From Agaribacillus aureus (GTDB taxonomy: Bacteria; Bacteroidota; Bacteroidia; Cytophagales; Cyclobacteriaceae): a stretch of DNA of 64,000 nucleotides. Shown here in pieces: positions 25,908 through 35,100 of this stretch (positions within the stretch are counted from its first letter, which is position 1; every line of letters starts with the position of its first letter). The position numbers were made by a program, and so were the translations under genes. The stretch spans positions 1 to 64,000 of the forward strand of contig JAUJEB010000007.1 of the NCBI GenBank assembly GCA_030442055.1, read 5' to 3'. Below the pieces are notes generated by a model, which had not been told where the DNA came from, searched no databases, and was given only the letters and a program-made list of their open reading frames with translations.

Positions 25908-26753
25908 TTATGGCCTGGCTGATTGATGATATAATGTCAATCCAGCAATGGGGGATTCGAGGATATTTTTAAGTACAACCCCTTTGTCGTTGGCTACCTG
26001 TCGCAGGATATTGGCGTAGTAAAAGGCGACAGAGCCGACAAAATGTACCTTATACTGCTGAATATTTTCGTAAGTCAATACATTTTTATCCATAAAGAGG
26101 GAAAAGCTATTGTAAATCAGCTCGTAAACATAAGGTTCCTTGACATGATGAAACAAGAACTTTGAGAACGAAGCGAGGTAGCGATTCGGAAAAGGCTTTT
26201 TGTAAACCTGCTCTAAAATCTCATCTTCGCTCATAGGGAATCTGTTTTTAAACTGTGCGTGCAGCTTATCCGGTAACTCCTTGCGGAGATAGGCAATAAT
26301 CAGCTGTTTGCCGAGGTAGGAGCCGCTACCTTCGTCGCCCAGCAAGAAACCATAGCCGCGAATATTTTGCGCGATCTTTTCCCCGTCATAGAGGCAGGAA
26401 TTGGCGCCAGTGCCTAAAATGCAGGCAATCCCGGGTTCCCGGTGACAGAGCGCCCTGGCAGCACCTAATATGTCATTGTCAACAACCACAGCAGCTTCTG
26501 AAAAACTTCTGACTAATGCCCTTTTGAGGATATCATTTTTTTCCGGATTTACGCATCCGGCGCCGTAATAAAAAATATCGGTTATTCCTTCGGGTAATTG
26601 TGGCTTCAGGTTGAAGGCAATTTCATCACCGATTGCGCTCTCGCTTTGGTAAAAAGGGTTGAAGCCCCTGGACTTAAATTGTTGAATACTGCCGTCGGGA
26701 TGAACGAGACGCCAATCAGTCTTGGAAGAGCCACTGTCTGCTATAAGCATCAT
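25908..26753 (-). CDS. BadF/BadG-type ATPase, N-acetylglucosamine kinase-like
   Basis: 281 residues of the ASKHA fold: phosphate-1 motif ADSGSSKTDW at the N-terminus, phosphate-2 region CILGTGANSCLYDG, and GFLLGDEGSGSYLGK. Close in form to eukaryotic-type GlcNAc kinase, which phosphorylates N-acetylglucosamine released from peptidoglycan or chitin. The ATG at 26750 is an equal start. Confidence 0.85.
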   Translation of the reverse strand: MMLIADSGSSKTDWRLVHPDGSIQQFKSRGFNPFYQSESAIGDEIAFNLKPQLPEGITDIFYYGAGCVNPEKNDILKRALVRSFSEAAVVVDNDILGAARALCHREPGIACILGTGANSCLYDGEKIAQNIRGYGFLLGDEGSGSYLGKQLIIAYLRKELPDKLHAQFKNRFPMSEDEILEQVYKKPFPNRYLASFSKFLFHHVKEPYVYELIYNSFSLFMDKNVLTYENIQQYKVHFVGSVAFYYANILRQVANDKGVVLKNILESPIAGLTLYHQSARP

Positions 26754-26826
26754 ATTAATTTTGAAGCTTTAATGGAAAATAAAGATAGAAATATTCCTTT
26801 AATGGGATGATCAAAAGGAATTTAAT

Positions 26827-27078
26827 TTATTCAACTTTACCAACTGCCTTAAATTTATCGAAGACGTGGGCGGTATGCGGGGCATCAGCTAACTCGTGTG
26901 TAAGATCCTGCCCTGCCCAATGTTCATAATGCTGACCGTTTTTCCAAAGTCTTGAGTCCGAAACATCATAGATTAATCCCTTGTAGGCCACCCAGATCTC
27001 TGGCTTGTCCTGTCCATTGCGAAGGGCAAGCTGTCGACGGCTGTATACGGGAAGTTTTGGCGCGGGTTGCTCAGGCAT
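26827..27078 (-). CDS. Cytochrome b5-like heme-binding domain protein
   Basis: 83 residues: YSRRQLALRNGQDKPEIWVAYKGLIYDVSDSRLWKNGQHYEHWAGQDLTHELADAPH, the pattern of the short cytochrome b5/MAPR-type domain. Candidate heme contacts lie in the GQHYEHW stretch. Overlaps the RDD gene by eight bases; the two may form one membrane redox unit. Confidence 0.8.
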   Translation of the reverse strand: MPEQPAPKLPVYSRRQLALRNGQDKPEIWVAYKGLIYDVSDSRLWKNGQHYEHWAGQDLTHELADAPHTAHVFDKFKAVGKVE

Positions 27079-27781
27079 TGGCGGTAATATGGCTATAATC
27101 TTTGACGACCATATGTAAAAATTTCACCGGTGGCAACTCGGTTTCAATTGCCAGTAGTTTTTTTGTTTTTTCAGCCAGTATAATGACCGGTTTAATGTCG
27201 CCGCTTTTGCGATGGGCCATCAACGCTTCCATGATGATTTGCACGTCCTGTTCGCTTAATCTGTCTACCCCAGCAAAATTGGGTTCATAGTGGTCATTGA
27301 TACTCTCTTTGATGGCCTCTTTGTTTGGAAGCACCGGTTTCTTTTTGGTATTAATTACGGTGGTTCCGGCGGCTAAATCCCCTAACCTTTGTCCTTTGCC
27401 GCCAATAGCAATACATAAAATAGCTGCTGCACCATAAAATAGAAAATCTACGGGGCGAAGAATCCATCGCAATAAATAATTACCCAGATTTGGCTGGGTA
27501 CCATCTAATTTAATCACCTTAAGTGATAATTGCCTTTTACCGATGCTTTGTCCGTCCATCAATAATTCGCTGACCAGATGGTAGAGCATAACGGGCAAAT
27601 ATAAAAGTGCCAGGAGCCAGAGGTTTTCATTGAGGAATAGCCGGAAAAAACCGATGGCGGCAGCGATGGCATAGGCAATGATGATCAGGCTATCAATTAA
27701 ATAGGCCCCAATTCTTGCTCCCAGACTACCTAGTTCGTAATGTATATAAACATTTTGACTGGTTTGAACCTTGACTTGCAT
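27071..27781 (-). CDS. RDD family membrane protein
   Basis: 236 residues with three to four membrane segments between 20 and 135 and the RDD signature (LGARIGAYLIDSLIIIAYA, LLRWILRPVDFLFYG). The last 80 residues are cytoplasmic with a helix LSEQDVQIIMEALMAHR. RDD proteins are often transporters or accessory membrane proteins. Upstream of and overlapping the cytochrome b5-like gene. Confidence 0.82.
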   Translation of the reverse strand: MQVKVQTSQNVYIHYELGSLGARIGAYLIDSLIIIAYAIAAAIGFFRLFLNENLWLLALLYLPVMLYHLVSELLMDGQSIGKRQLSLKVIKLDGTQPNLGNYLLRWILRPVDFLFYGAAAILCIAIGGKGQRLGDLAAGTTVINTKKKPVLPNKEAIKESINDHYEPNFAGVDRLSEQDVQIIMEALMAHRKSGDIKPVIILAEKTKKLLAIETELPPVKFLHMVVKDYSHITANA

Positions 27782-28060
27782 ATTTATTCCGGCAGGTTAA
27801 TAATCATTTTTAGCAAAATAAATTATTTTAATTCTTAAATAAGCATCATTCCTGTATTAAAAAGTACTTTTGTAGAAGTAAGCAGGGCTATGTTATAAAT
27901 TACTGTTAGTTTGGAGGATAGATAGGGAAATTGGCCGCAAGGATTTGTTAGTTCCGCAATAGGGCCCATTGCCTTGTACAGAAGTTTAGCTTTAATTGAC
28001 CTGATTCTTGTAATTATTTTATAGCTTTATTAAAAGTTTTATTACCCTAACATTAGAATT

Positions 28061-28399
28061 TTGGCAGAAATTTCAAGGTCGCAAAAATTAATTAAAAACC
28101 TCATTGGCTTTCTTGAAACAAAGATAGAGATCGTTAAACTGGACATAAAGGAAGAGTTTTCCGAGGTGGTGTCCAAAATGGTAACGTTTGTGATTGCTCT
28201 GTTTTTGTTGTTTTCAACAATCATGTTTGCAAGCATTACCTTGGCCAATTATTTAAATCATTTGTTTTCGAGTAACTTTATTGGCCACGGGATTATAGCT
28301 ATTTTTTATTTACTTTTAATTGGCCTGATCTATTTGATGAAGGACAAAAAGGTATTGAAAAAATTTGTGAGTAATCAAATTAAAAAATATTTCAAATGA
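28061..28399 (+). CDS. Phage holin family (YqjE-like) membrane protein
   Basis: 112 residues beginning at TTG 28061, since no ATG gives the conserved N-terminus. Helical start (LIGFLETKIEIVKLDIKEEFSEVV) then two membrane segments around 45-68 and 78-95. Despite the family name these proteins are chromosomal and not lytic. Overlaps the next gene by four bases (ATGA). A TACTTTTG box at 27865 may be its promoter; the 279-base gap before it holds nothing else. Confidence 0.75.
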   Translation: MAEISRSQKLIKNLIGFLETKIEIVKLDIKEEFSEVVSKMVTFVIALFLLFSTIMFASITLANYLNHLFSSNFIGHGIIAIFYLLLIGLIYLMKDKKVLKKFVSNQIKKYFK

Positions 28400-28824
28400 A
28401 AAAGGAGACCCAAGAAAGAAAAGAAAGCCCTATCAGCAATGGAGCCCATCACTCCCTGTCGGACCGGGAAGGATTGATGCAAACCAACACGAGATATCAA
28501 CAGGCGTTGGAAGGACAGTTCTCCGATCTGAAAAGCCAGGCCGAAAGTTGGATGAAGGGAGCGGCGGTTGTTGGAGGGGTGATATTCGTTGGCTACAGTT
28601 TCTACAAAGTATTTATTGAAAAGGATGACGAATCCGAAAACCCAGCTGAGGAGTCAAATGTTGCTTTGACTCCGGTCCACAACAAAGATGAATCCTCCAT
28701 TGTGCGCATGATAAAGGAGTCCATCGCCTTATTTTTGATCGAAATTGCCAAAGAAAAAATCCAACAATTTTTACAAAGTTTAGAAAGTGAATATAAAAAT
28801 GGAGATACTCCATCAACTAAGTAG
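28396..28824 (+). CDS. Hypothetical membrane-associated protein
   Basis: 142 residues with one hydrophobic stretch (MKGAAVVGGVIFVGYSFYKVF, about 53-74) between polar flanks, and a helical C-terminal part (IALFLIEIAKEKIQQFLQSLE). Coupled to the holin-family gene, a frequent pairing in this phylum; probably an envelope complex. Confidence 0.7.
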   Translation: MKKETQERKESPISNGAHHSLSDREGLMQTNTRYQQALEGQFSDLKSQAESWMKGAAVVGGVIFVGYSFYKVFIEKDDESENPAEESNVALTPVHNKDESSIVRMIKESIALFLIEIAKEKIQQFLQSLESEYKNGDTPSTK

Positions 28825-29563
28825 TAGAAGGAAAGAAGGGCGAAAATCGTTTGCAGTTTTAATCGATCCGGATAAAGTTGCCGATAACCCTTCCTTGATC
28901 AAGCTGCTCAATATGAGCCAGGAAAATAAGGTGGATTACTTTTTTCTGGGAGGCAGTTTAATTACTACCAACAATATCAGCCAGATCATCTCCATTATCA
29001 AGGAAAACACAAGTATTCCGGTGGTATTATTCCCCGGGAGCAATATGCAAATTGACAGTGGTGCTGATGCTATTTTATTTTTGTCGTTGATTTCAGGGCG
29101 AAATCCGGAATTATTGATAGGACAACATGTTGTGGCGGCGCCGATATTGAAAAAGCTGACCATGGAAGTTTTGCCTACAGGCTACATATTAGTTAATGCA
29201 GGTAATCAGACGACAGTCTCTTATATGAGTAATACGCATCCTATTCCCCATGACAAACCTTCTGTAGCCGCTTGCACTGCGATGGCGGGAGAGATGCTTG
29301 GGTTGCAACTGATCTATTTAGATGCCGGAAGCGGCGCTAAAATGCCTGTTTCCAACAAAATGATCAACATGGTGCGAAAATCCGTCAATACGCCACTGAT
29401 TGTTGGAGGTGGTATCAATTCGGGAGAAAAAGCGGAAAATATCCTCTCTGCCGGTGCCGATATGATTGTAATCGGCAATGGCATTGAAGAAAAGCCCGAC
29501 CTGCTCATTGAGGTGTCTGACAAGATAAACGAAATGAATGAGTCGTTAAACGTTCATAAGTGA
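28799..29563 (+). CDS. Geranylgeranylglyceryl/heptaprenylglyceryl-phosphate synthase
   Basis: 254 residues from the ATG at 28799. The PcrB/GGGPS TIM-barrel shows FAVLIDPDKV, FLGGSLITTN, PVVLFPGSN, YLDAGSGAKMPVS and LIVGGGINSGEKA. The enzyme joins sn-glycerol-1-phosphate to a polyprenyl diphosphate; Bacteroidota carry a group related to the archaeal ether-lipid enzyme, with a poorly known product. Overlaps both neighbours by a few bases. Confidence 0.93.
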   Translation: MEILHQLSSRRKEGRKSFAVLIDPDKVADNPSLIKLLNMSQENKVDYFFLGGSLITTNNISQIISIIKENTSIPVVLFPGSNMQIDSGADAILFLSLISGRNPELLIGQHVVAAPILKKLTMEVLPTGYILVNAGNQTTVSYMSNTHPIPHDKPSVAACTAMAGEMLGLQLIYLDAGSGAKMPVSNKMINMVRKSVNTPLIVGGGINSGEKAENILSAGADMIVIGNGIEEKPDLLIEVSDKINEMNESLNVHK

Positions 29564-30463
29564 TTCCCTGCGTCGCATTTTGCCGGCAGGGATTCCAAAC
29601 ATCATTTTAAACCTTCTGCAGAAATAGGCAGTGTCTTTATAACCTACTTCCTTACCGATTTGCCTGATACTCTTTTTGGTGGTTCTTAGCAACGTGACTG
29701 CCTTTTCCATTCTCTGGTATTCGATGTAATCCTGGGGATTAATACCTGTCAGCATTTTAAAATACTGCCCCACGTAGTCCTCTGATACATTGGCAACATT
29801 GGCCAGCACCTTATTGGACAGATCGCCACCAATCTCCTCTTTAATGAAAGCGAAAATATCAATCAATCTCGGATCTTTGAAATAGGTACTGTTGGTAGCC
29901 AGCTGCTCTACAAACAACCTGTTTTTCAAAATGTACCTGACAATTTCAACCACCATATAGTCCGTGCATATTTTCACGACCCTGCCTTTGCCGGCATTTT
30001 CAGAAAGGTCTTCATGAATAACACTTTTTAAAAGGGAGGTAATCTTTTCATCTTGAATGATGAACGGAGGGATATCCAAAGATGCAAAAAAGTTGACCGA
30101 ATCAAACACTTTGGCCTCAAATGTTACATAACTAAAACTCTCTGCGCTGCCGTCATCCTGGTCCATGGCTAAAGATTGGAAGTATCGCTCTCGGTTACTT
30201 ATGAAATCGTCGTTGGAGAGCCTCATAGCCTCACCGCTACCATACGTAATGGATACCATTTTACCACCTGGTATAAATAATAGTTCTCCTTCTTTAACTG
30301 TTTCCTTGTCCTTGCCAAATTTTATTTCACCTTTTTTAGGAAGGATGAGCGTGTTCTCAACGTCATAAAAGTTTTCGATAGTCAGTGGATGTAAAATTTT
30401 AATATTTTTAGCTTTTATAAAGCGGACACCCAGTGATTCAATGATCTTATTATAATCTTCCAT
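29546..30463 (-). CDS. AraC-family transcriptional regulator
   Basis: 305 residues. The N-terminal cupin-like sensor covers about 15-120; the two HTH units of AraC type lie at about 205-300 (LSNKVLANVANVSEDYVGQYFKMLTGINPQDYIEYQRMEKAVTLL, then IRQIGKEVGYKDTAYFCRRFKMMFG). Convergent with the synthase gene, sharing 18 bases. Target genes are not evident. Confidence 0.92.
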   Translation of the reverse strand: MEDYNKIIESLGVRFIKAKNIKILHPLTIENFYDVENTLILPKKGEIKFGKDKETVKEGELLFIPGGKMVSITYGSGEAMRLSNDDFISNRERYFQSLAMDQDDGSAESFSYVTFEAKVFDSVNFFASLDIPPFIIQDEKITSLLKSVIHEDLSENAGKGRVVKICTDYMVVEIVRYILKNRLFVEQLATNSTYFKDPRLIDIFAFIKEEIGGDLSNKVLANVANVSEDYVGQYFKMLTGINPQDYIEYQRMEKAVTLLRTTKKSIRQIGKEVGYKDTAYFCRRFKMMFGIPAGKMRRRESLMNV

Positions 30464-30617
30464 CGATCTTCATATGAGTAATTATTTGTAAAAATATAAC
30501 TATATACAAAAATATTTGTACAAATCTAATGCTTTTTTGCGAATAATCAAATAATCACACTAATTATAAAAATTGTGTAAGAAATAAAACCAAAGATAAT
30601 TTTTTTTGCAAATTATA

Positions 30618-31757
30618 TTATTTCAAGAGTTCTCTTGAGATGACAATTTTTTGGATTTCAGAGGTGCCCTCATAGATCTGAGTGATTTTTGCGTCCCTCA
30701 TCAGCCTTTCAACATGATACTCTTTGACATAACCATAGCCGCCGTGAACCTGCACCGCTTCAACCGTAACTTCCATAGCAGTTTGGGAGGCATACAATTT
30801 AGCCATCGCACTATATTTCCCGAAGTCTTTCTTCTGATCCTTGAGCAATGCGGCCTGCATGCACAACAGGCGTGCTGCTTCTATTTTGGTGGCCATGTCC
30901 GCCAGCTTGAATTGTATGGCCTGGTGTTTTGCTATTTCCACCCCAAAGGCTTTCCGTTCTTTTGAATACTTTAAGGCCAGCTCATAGGCGCCCGACGCAA
31001 TACCCAGGGCCTGTGCCGCAATACCTATTCGCCCGCCGTTGAGTGTTGACATGGCAAATTTGAATCCGAAGCCGTCTTCTCCTATCCTGTTTTCTTTTGG
31101 CACTTTCACATCTGTAAACATGATGGAGTGCGTATCTGACCCTCTAATGCCCAGCTTGTCCTCTTTTTTTCCGACCACAAAGCCAGGTGTGTCTTTTTCA
31201 ACGATCAAGGCGTTGATACCTTTGTGACCTTTCTCAGGATTGGTTTGTGCAATCACGAGGTAAACCGAAGCGGAATTGCCATTGGTGATCCAGTTTTTGG
31301 TGCCGTTTAAAATATAGTGATCGCCTTTGTCTTCGGCAGTGGTTCTTTGAGAAGTGGCATCCGATCCGGCCTCGGGCTCTGAAAGGCAGAATGCTCCGAT
31401 TTTTTCACCCGTCGACAGGCTGGTGAGGTATTTTTGCTTTTGCTCTTCGGTACCATATTTTTCCAATCCCCAGCAAACGAGGGAGTTGTTGACTGACATA
31501 CATACCGAAGCGGAGGCGTCGATCTTGGATATTTCCTCCATGGCCAATACATAGGAAACCGTATCCATGCCTCCCCCATTGTATTTAGGGTCGGTCATCA
31601 TACCCATAAATCCCAGCGCGCCCATTTTTTTTATTTGTTCGGCCGGGAATTGTTGCTTCTGGTCTCTTTCTATTACTCCGGGAAGTAGTTCGGTATTGGC
31701 AAAATCACGTGCGGCGTCGCGTACCGCAATGTGCTCTTCAGTAAGATCAAAATTCAT
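30618..31757 (-). CDS. Acyl-CoA dehydrogenase (short/branched-chain type)
   Basis: 379 residues, full length. FAD-binding AFCLSEPEAGSDATS and WITNG motifs, substrate pocket helix, and the catalytic glutamate in IYEGTSEIQKIVISREL at the C-terminus. Catalyses the alpha,beta-dehydrogenation of acyl-CoA esters in fatty-acid or amino-acid breakdown. Monocistronic. Confidence 0.95.
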   Translation of the reverse strand: MNFDLTEEHIAVRDAARDFANTELLPGVIERDQKQQFPAEQIKKMGALGFMGMMTDPKYNGGGMDTVSYVLAMEEISKIDASASVCMSVNNSLVCWGLEKYGTEEQKQKYLTSLSTGEKIGAFCLSEPEAGSDATSQRTTAEDKGDHYILNGTKNWITNGNSASVYLVIAQTNPEKGHKGINALIVEKDTPGFVVGKKEDKLGIRGSDTHSIMFTDVKVPKENRIGEDGFGFKFAMSTLNGGRIGIAAQALGIASGAYELALKYSKERKAFGVEIAKHQAIQFKLADMATKIEAARLLCMQAALLKDQKKDFGKYSAMAKLYASQTAMEVTVEAVQVHGGYGYVKEYHVERLMRDAKITQIYEGTSEIQKIVISRELLK

Positions 31758-31831
31758 ATATTTACGTTGTTTAATTGGGTTTTCGCAAATATATGAATTT
31801 TGACTTTATGCGGTAGCTGTTATGCGTTGGA

Positions 31832-32512
31832 TCAGTCCCTTCTACCCATAAATATCATGATGTAGTAGAGCAAGGTAGCTAATGAGCTAAGTGCGGCAAC
31901 CACGTAGGTCCGTGCAGCCCATTTGAGCGCATCAGCGGCAGCTCTGTGTTCCTGGGAAGTGACAATATTTCTTTCATCGATCCAGGCCAGTGCTCTTTTA
32001 CTCGCATCATATTCAACGGGCAAGGTGATAAAGCTGAATAAGGTTGTGGCTGCAAACATAATGATACCTATAAATAATACCTGTGGAAAGCTTTGAATCA
32101 AAAGTATGCCCGCCAATAATATCCACTGCATAATTCTTGAGCTAAAGCTGACAACCGGTACCAGCTTGGAGCGCATCATTAACCAACTGTAAGCAGTTGC
32201 ATGTTGTACAGCATGGCCACATTCATGTGCTGCTACCGCAGCAGCAGCAGCATTCCTTTGGCTATAGACCACTTCGCTTAAGTTTACCGTTTTTGTAAGA
32301 GGATTATAGTGATCGGTTAATTGTCCCCGCGTAGATATCACTTTTACGTCATGTATATCATGATCGGCCAGCATCAACTCTGCTACTTCCTTTCCGCTTA
32401 ACCCCGATTGCAAATGCATCTGGGAATATTTCTTAAATTTGCTTTTTAGTCTTTGGCTCACCAGAAGGCTGATAAGCATAAAAACGCCAGCAATAATATA
32501 AATTCCTGCCAT
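31832..32512 (-). CDS. YugP-type zinc metallopeptidase
   Basis: 226 residues with an N-terminal membrane helix, HECGH in AAVAAHECGHAVQHATAYSW (about 130-150), and two or three C-terminal membrane segments. Family of membrane neutral zinc peptidases (DUF2268-unrelated, YugP group). Substrate unknown. Confidence 0.9.
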   Translation of the reverse strand: MAGIYIIAGVFMLISLLVSQRLKSKFKKYSQMHLQSGLSGKEVAELMLADHDIHDVKVISTRGQLTDHYNPLTKTVNLSEVVYSQRNAAAAAVAAHECGHAVQHATAYSWLMMRSKLVPVVSFSSRIMQWILLAGILLIQSFPQVLFIGIIMFAATTLFSFITLPVEYDASKRALAWIDERNIVTSQEHRAAADALKWAARTYVVAALSSLATLLYYIMIFMGRRD

Positions 32513-32689
32513 CTTGTAGTTTTTTAGTTAGTGATATTTAAATTTCAACAATAATCAAAATTTATTCAAAATTTAGTTAATTCTATCAATTTAACTTACA
32601 AAATTTAATCCAACCCCAATTCCTGCCAAATCGTCAGCAATCAAGATTGACTACAGCCCATATGCACCACAGAAAGTGACAAGAAGGCC

Positions 32690-33700
32690 TTAATCAGGGG
32701 TTATTGCCACTTCGGGCTGGTTTCTTTTTTGCAGAGTGCCGGAAATAAACAAACTGGCAACTCCAACCAATATTACACCAACTGATTGGGAGGTATGAAT
32801 AATCGTCGCCAGTAATTTTCCATCTGACAGATCTATACCATACAATACAAGCACAGTGCTCACCATGAAGTGATAGGCGCCCATGCCACCTTGTACCGGT
32901 GCTGTCATGCCGATGCTCCCTGCCGCCAATATAGTTAATCCGGCAATTGGAGACAGGCCACTGGTTTCAGGTATGGCAAATACAACCACATAGCTCATCG
33001 TATAGTAAAGGAGCCAAATAGCCACCGAAGAACCCCAGAATCCCCATTGGTTATTGATTTTTTTAATACTGGTTAGTCCTTCCAATACATTTTTGGTAAA
33101 GTTGGCGAGATTGATGTAGAGGGGATAATTTCTGAACACCTGCCTTTTTTTGTACATCCATACAACGCCGGCTACCAGGACAAGCAAAAGGATCAAAAGC
33201 CAATAGCCAATGGCGAGGTTTCCAGCCATTTCCTGGTATTTATTGCCAAGGAGATTGTAGAGATAATTTTTGAGCCTTCCATATTCCAGCAGGAAAGTCA
33301 GGCCCAATACCACCGCCAGGAAAACCAGATCAATGATCCTCTCGGTAATGATGGTGCCAAAAGATTTGGATACGGGTACGTTTTCCATTTTTTTCAGGGC
33401 ACCGCACTTAATTACTTCTCCCATCCTGGGCAGCACAAGATTTGACACGTAGCCGATCATTACCGCTAAAAACGACCGGAAGACAGATATCTCAAACCCC
33501 AATGGTTTAACGAATAACTTCCACCGGTAAGCCCTGAGCCAATGGCTGGTAAGGGCCATGGAAATAGAAAGTAATATCCAAGAATAATTGGCAGATTTAG
33601 CCTGCTGAAGCATGGCTGGAATATCTTCGTCTTTAAACAGATACCATAAAATTGCAATGGCAATTACTAAGCTTATCAGGTATTTCAGGTATTTGACCAA
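32690..33700 (-). CDS. Flippase-like (UPF0104/LPG synthase TM region) membrane protein
   Basis: 336 residues with about eight membrane segments. Conserved ALTSHWLRAYRWKLF, VSNLVLPRMGEVIKCGALKK and GMTAPVQGGMGAYHFM match the lysylphosphatidylglycerol synthase membrane family lacking the soluble domain. Probably moves a lipid-linked substrate. Twenty bases after panD; part of the panC-panD transcript. Confidence 0.88.
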   Translation of the reverse strand: MVKYLKYLISLVIAIAILWYLFKDEDIPAMLQQAKSANYSWILLSISMALTSHWLRAYRWKLFVKPLGFEISVFRSFLAVMIGYVSNLVLPRMGEVIKCGALKKMENVPVSKSFGTIITERIIDLVFLAVVLGLTFLLEYGRLKNYLYNLLGNKYQEMAGNLAIGYWLLILLLVLVAGVVWMYKKRQVFRNYPLYINLANFTKNVLEGLTSIKKINNQWGFWGSSVAIWLLYYTMSYVVVFAIPETSGLSPIAGLTILAAGSIGMTAPVQGGMGAYHFMVSTVLVLYGIDLSDGKLLATIIHTSQSVGVILVGVASLFISGTLQKRNQPEVAITPD

Positions 33701-33720
33701 CGGCTGCCTATGTGAATTGT

Positions 33721-34071
33721 CTATTGATTGAGTCGATTATTTTGATCGGGGAAAATTACCGTTGGCTTAAATGTTTTTGCTTCCTCGAAATCCATGGTGG
33801 CATAGGAAATTATAATCACGATATCACCAACCTGGGCTTTTCTTGCGGCAGGTCCGTTCAGGCAGATCATTCCACTGGCGCGTTCGCCTGCAATGACATA
33901 GGTTTCGAGTCTTTCCCCATTATTTATATTTACAATCTGCACCTTTTCTCCTTCCACAATATTGGCTGCTTCCATCAGGTCCTGGTCAATGGTAATGCTT
34001 CCAACGTAATGCAGTTCCGCCTGAGTAATCTTTACTCTGTGAATTTTTGATTTAAATACCTCTATTTGCAT
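33721..34071 (-). CDS. Aspartate 1-decarboxylase
   Basis: 116 residues. The self-cleavage site Gly-Ser in YVGSITIDQ produces the pyruvoyl group at Ser25. Makes beta-alanine for pantothenate. GGAGGGAATA ribosome site before the ATG. Placed 52 bases after panC. Confidence 0.97.
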   Translation of the reverse strand: MQIEVFKSKIHRVKITQAELHYVGSITIDQDLMEAANIVEGEKVQIVNINNGERLETYVIAGERASGMICLNGPAARKAQVGDIVIIISYATMDFEEAKTFKPTVIFPDQNNRLNQ

Positions 34072-34123
34072 TATTCCCTCCTTAATGAAATTCTGCTGAC
34101 CCTTACTTTAGCACAAAGGTAAG

Positions 34124-34972
34124 CTATTTCTGATAAATTATGTTATCAATTAATCTTACAGAACCTACATACGCTGCAATGCATAAAGCTACGTCATCCA
34201 TAGATTTAGTGTTGTCTATTTTTTCCAGTGTGCTTTGGGAAACAACTTCAAAATATTCCAGACAAATATCCGGCCATTGCGCCAAAAAGTGTGAAATTTC
34301 TTGTTTGATTGACGAAATGTCATGATTATTCATCAATAATTCCCGGCCAAGTTGTAATGCCTTGTACAGGTTAGCGGCCACGTCCCTTTGCGGTTGGGTG
34401 AGCCTTTCATTTCTGGATGAAATGGCCAGGCCGCTTTCTTCACGGATAATGGGAGCACACACCAGGTCTACATCAATGTTAAGGTCTTGTACTATTTTTT
34501 GTATGATGATGTACTGCTGCAGATCCTTTTGTCCGAAATAAGCCTTATCGGGTTTGACAATATTAAGCAGTTTGGACACTACCAGGGCCACTCCCCCAAA
34601 ATGACCCTCGCGAAAAGCTCCTTCCATTGATTGCTCCAGGCTACCGAAACTGAATTTTACAACGGATGGCTGAGGATACATTTCCGCTGTTGACGGATGA
34701 AATAAAATATGACAGCCTAATTTTTCAAGAAAATCTATATCCCTTTCCAGGTCTCTTGGATAGGTATTTAGATCATCGGGGTTGTTAAACTGAATGGGGT
34801 TTACGAATAAACTACAAACGGTAATATCGGTTTCATTGATCGATTGGTTTATCAGGCTGGCGTGCCCTTCATGGAGGGCCCCCATGGTCGGGACCAAGCC
34901 GATTTTTAAGGACTTACTACGACTGTGATTTAATGCCTGTCTAAGCGCGTTAATCTCCTTAAAAACCTCCAT
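34124..34972 (-). CDS. Pantothenate synthetase
   Basis: 282 residues from the ATG at 34972; the longer reading to 35107 crosses the divergent promoter and is rejected. PTMGALHEGH and YFGQKDLQQY motifs are intact. Condenses pantoate with beta-alanine using ATP. With panD it completes the last steps of vitamin B5 synthesis; panB and panE are not in the window. Confidence 0.97.
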   Translation of the reverse strand: MEVFKEINALRQALNHSRSKSLKIGLVPTMGALHEGHASLINQSINETDITVCSLFVNPIQFNNPDDLNTYPRDLERDIDFLEKLGCHILFHPSTAEMYPQPSVVKFSFGSLEQSMEGAFREGHFGGVALVVSKLLNIVKPDKAYFGQKDLQQYIIIQKIVQDLNIDVDLVCAPIIREESGLAISSRNERLTQPQRDVAANLYKALQLGRELLMNNHDISSIKQEISHFLAQWPDICLEYFEVVSQSTLEKIDNTKSMDDVALCIAAYVGSVRLIDNIIYQK

Positions 34973-35030
34973 AATTACCGAATATGTAGTTAAAAAAGCA
35001 CGCAAATTTACGTTTTTAGAAGTAATATAT

Positions 35031-35061
35031 CTTGAAAACTGGAATAATTTTTGTAATTTTG
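35031..35061 (+). promoter_or_regulatory. Promoter of the short GT5 gene
   Basis: CTTG (35031-35034), 19 bases, TAATTTTG (35054-35061), a good Bacteroidota -33/-7 pair, 40 bases before the start codon at 35101. Confidence 0.7.
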
Positions 35062-35100
35062 TGCACCCATTTTTAGTTTGTGAAATCAAATCCATAAAAT

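Noticed and set aside
28061-28399. Prophage because of a holin-family match
   Set aside because: No other phage genes are nearby; the family is chromosomal in many bacteria.
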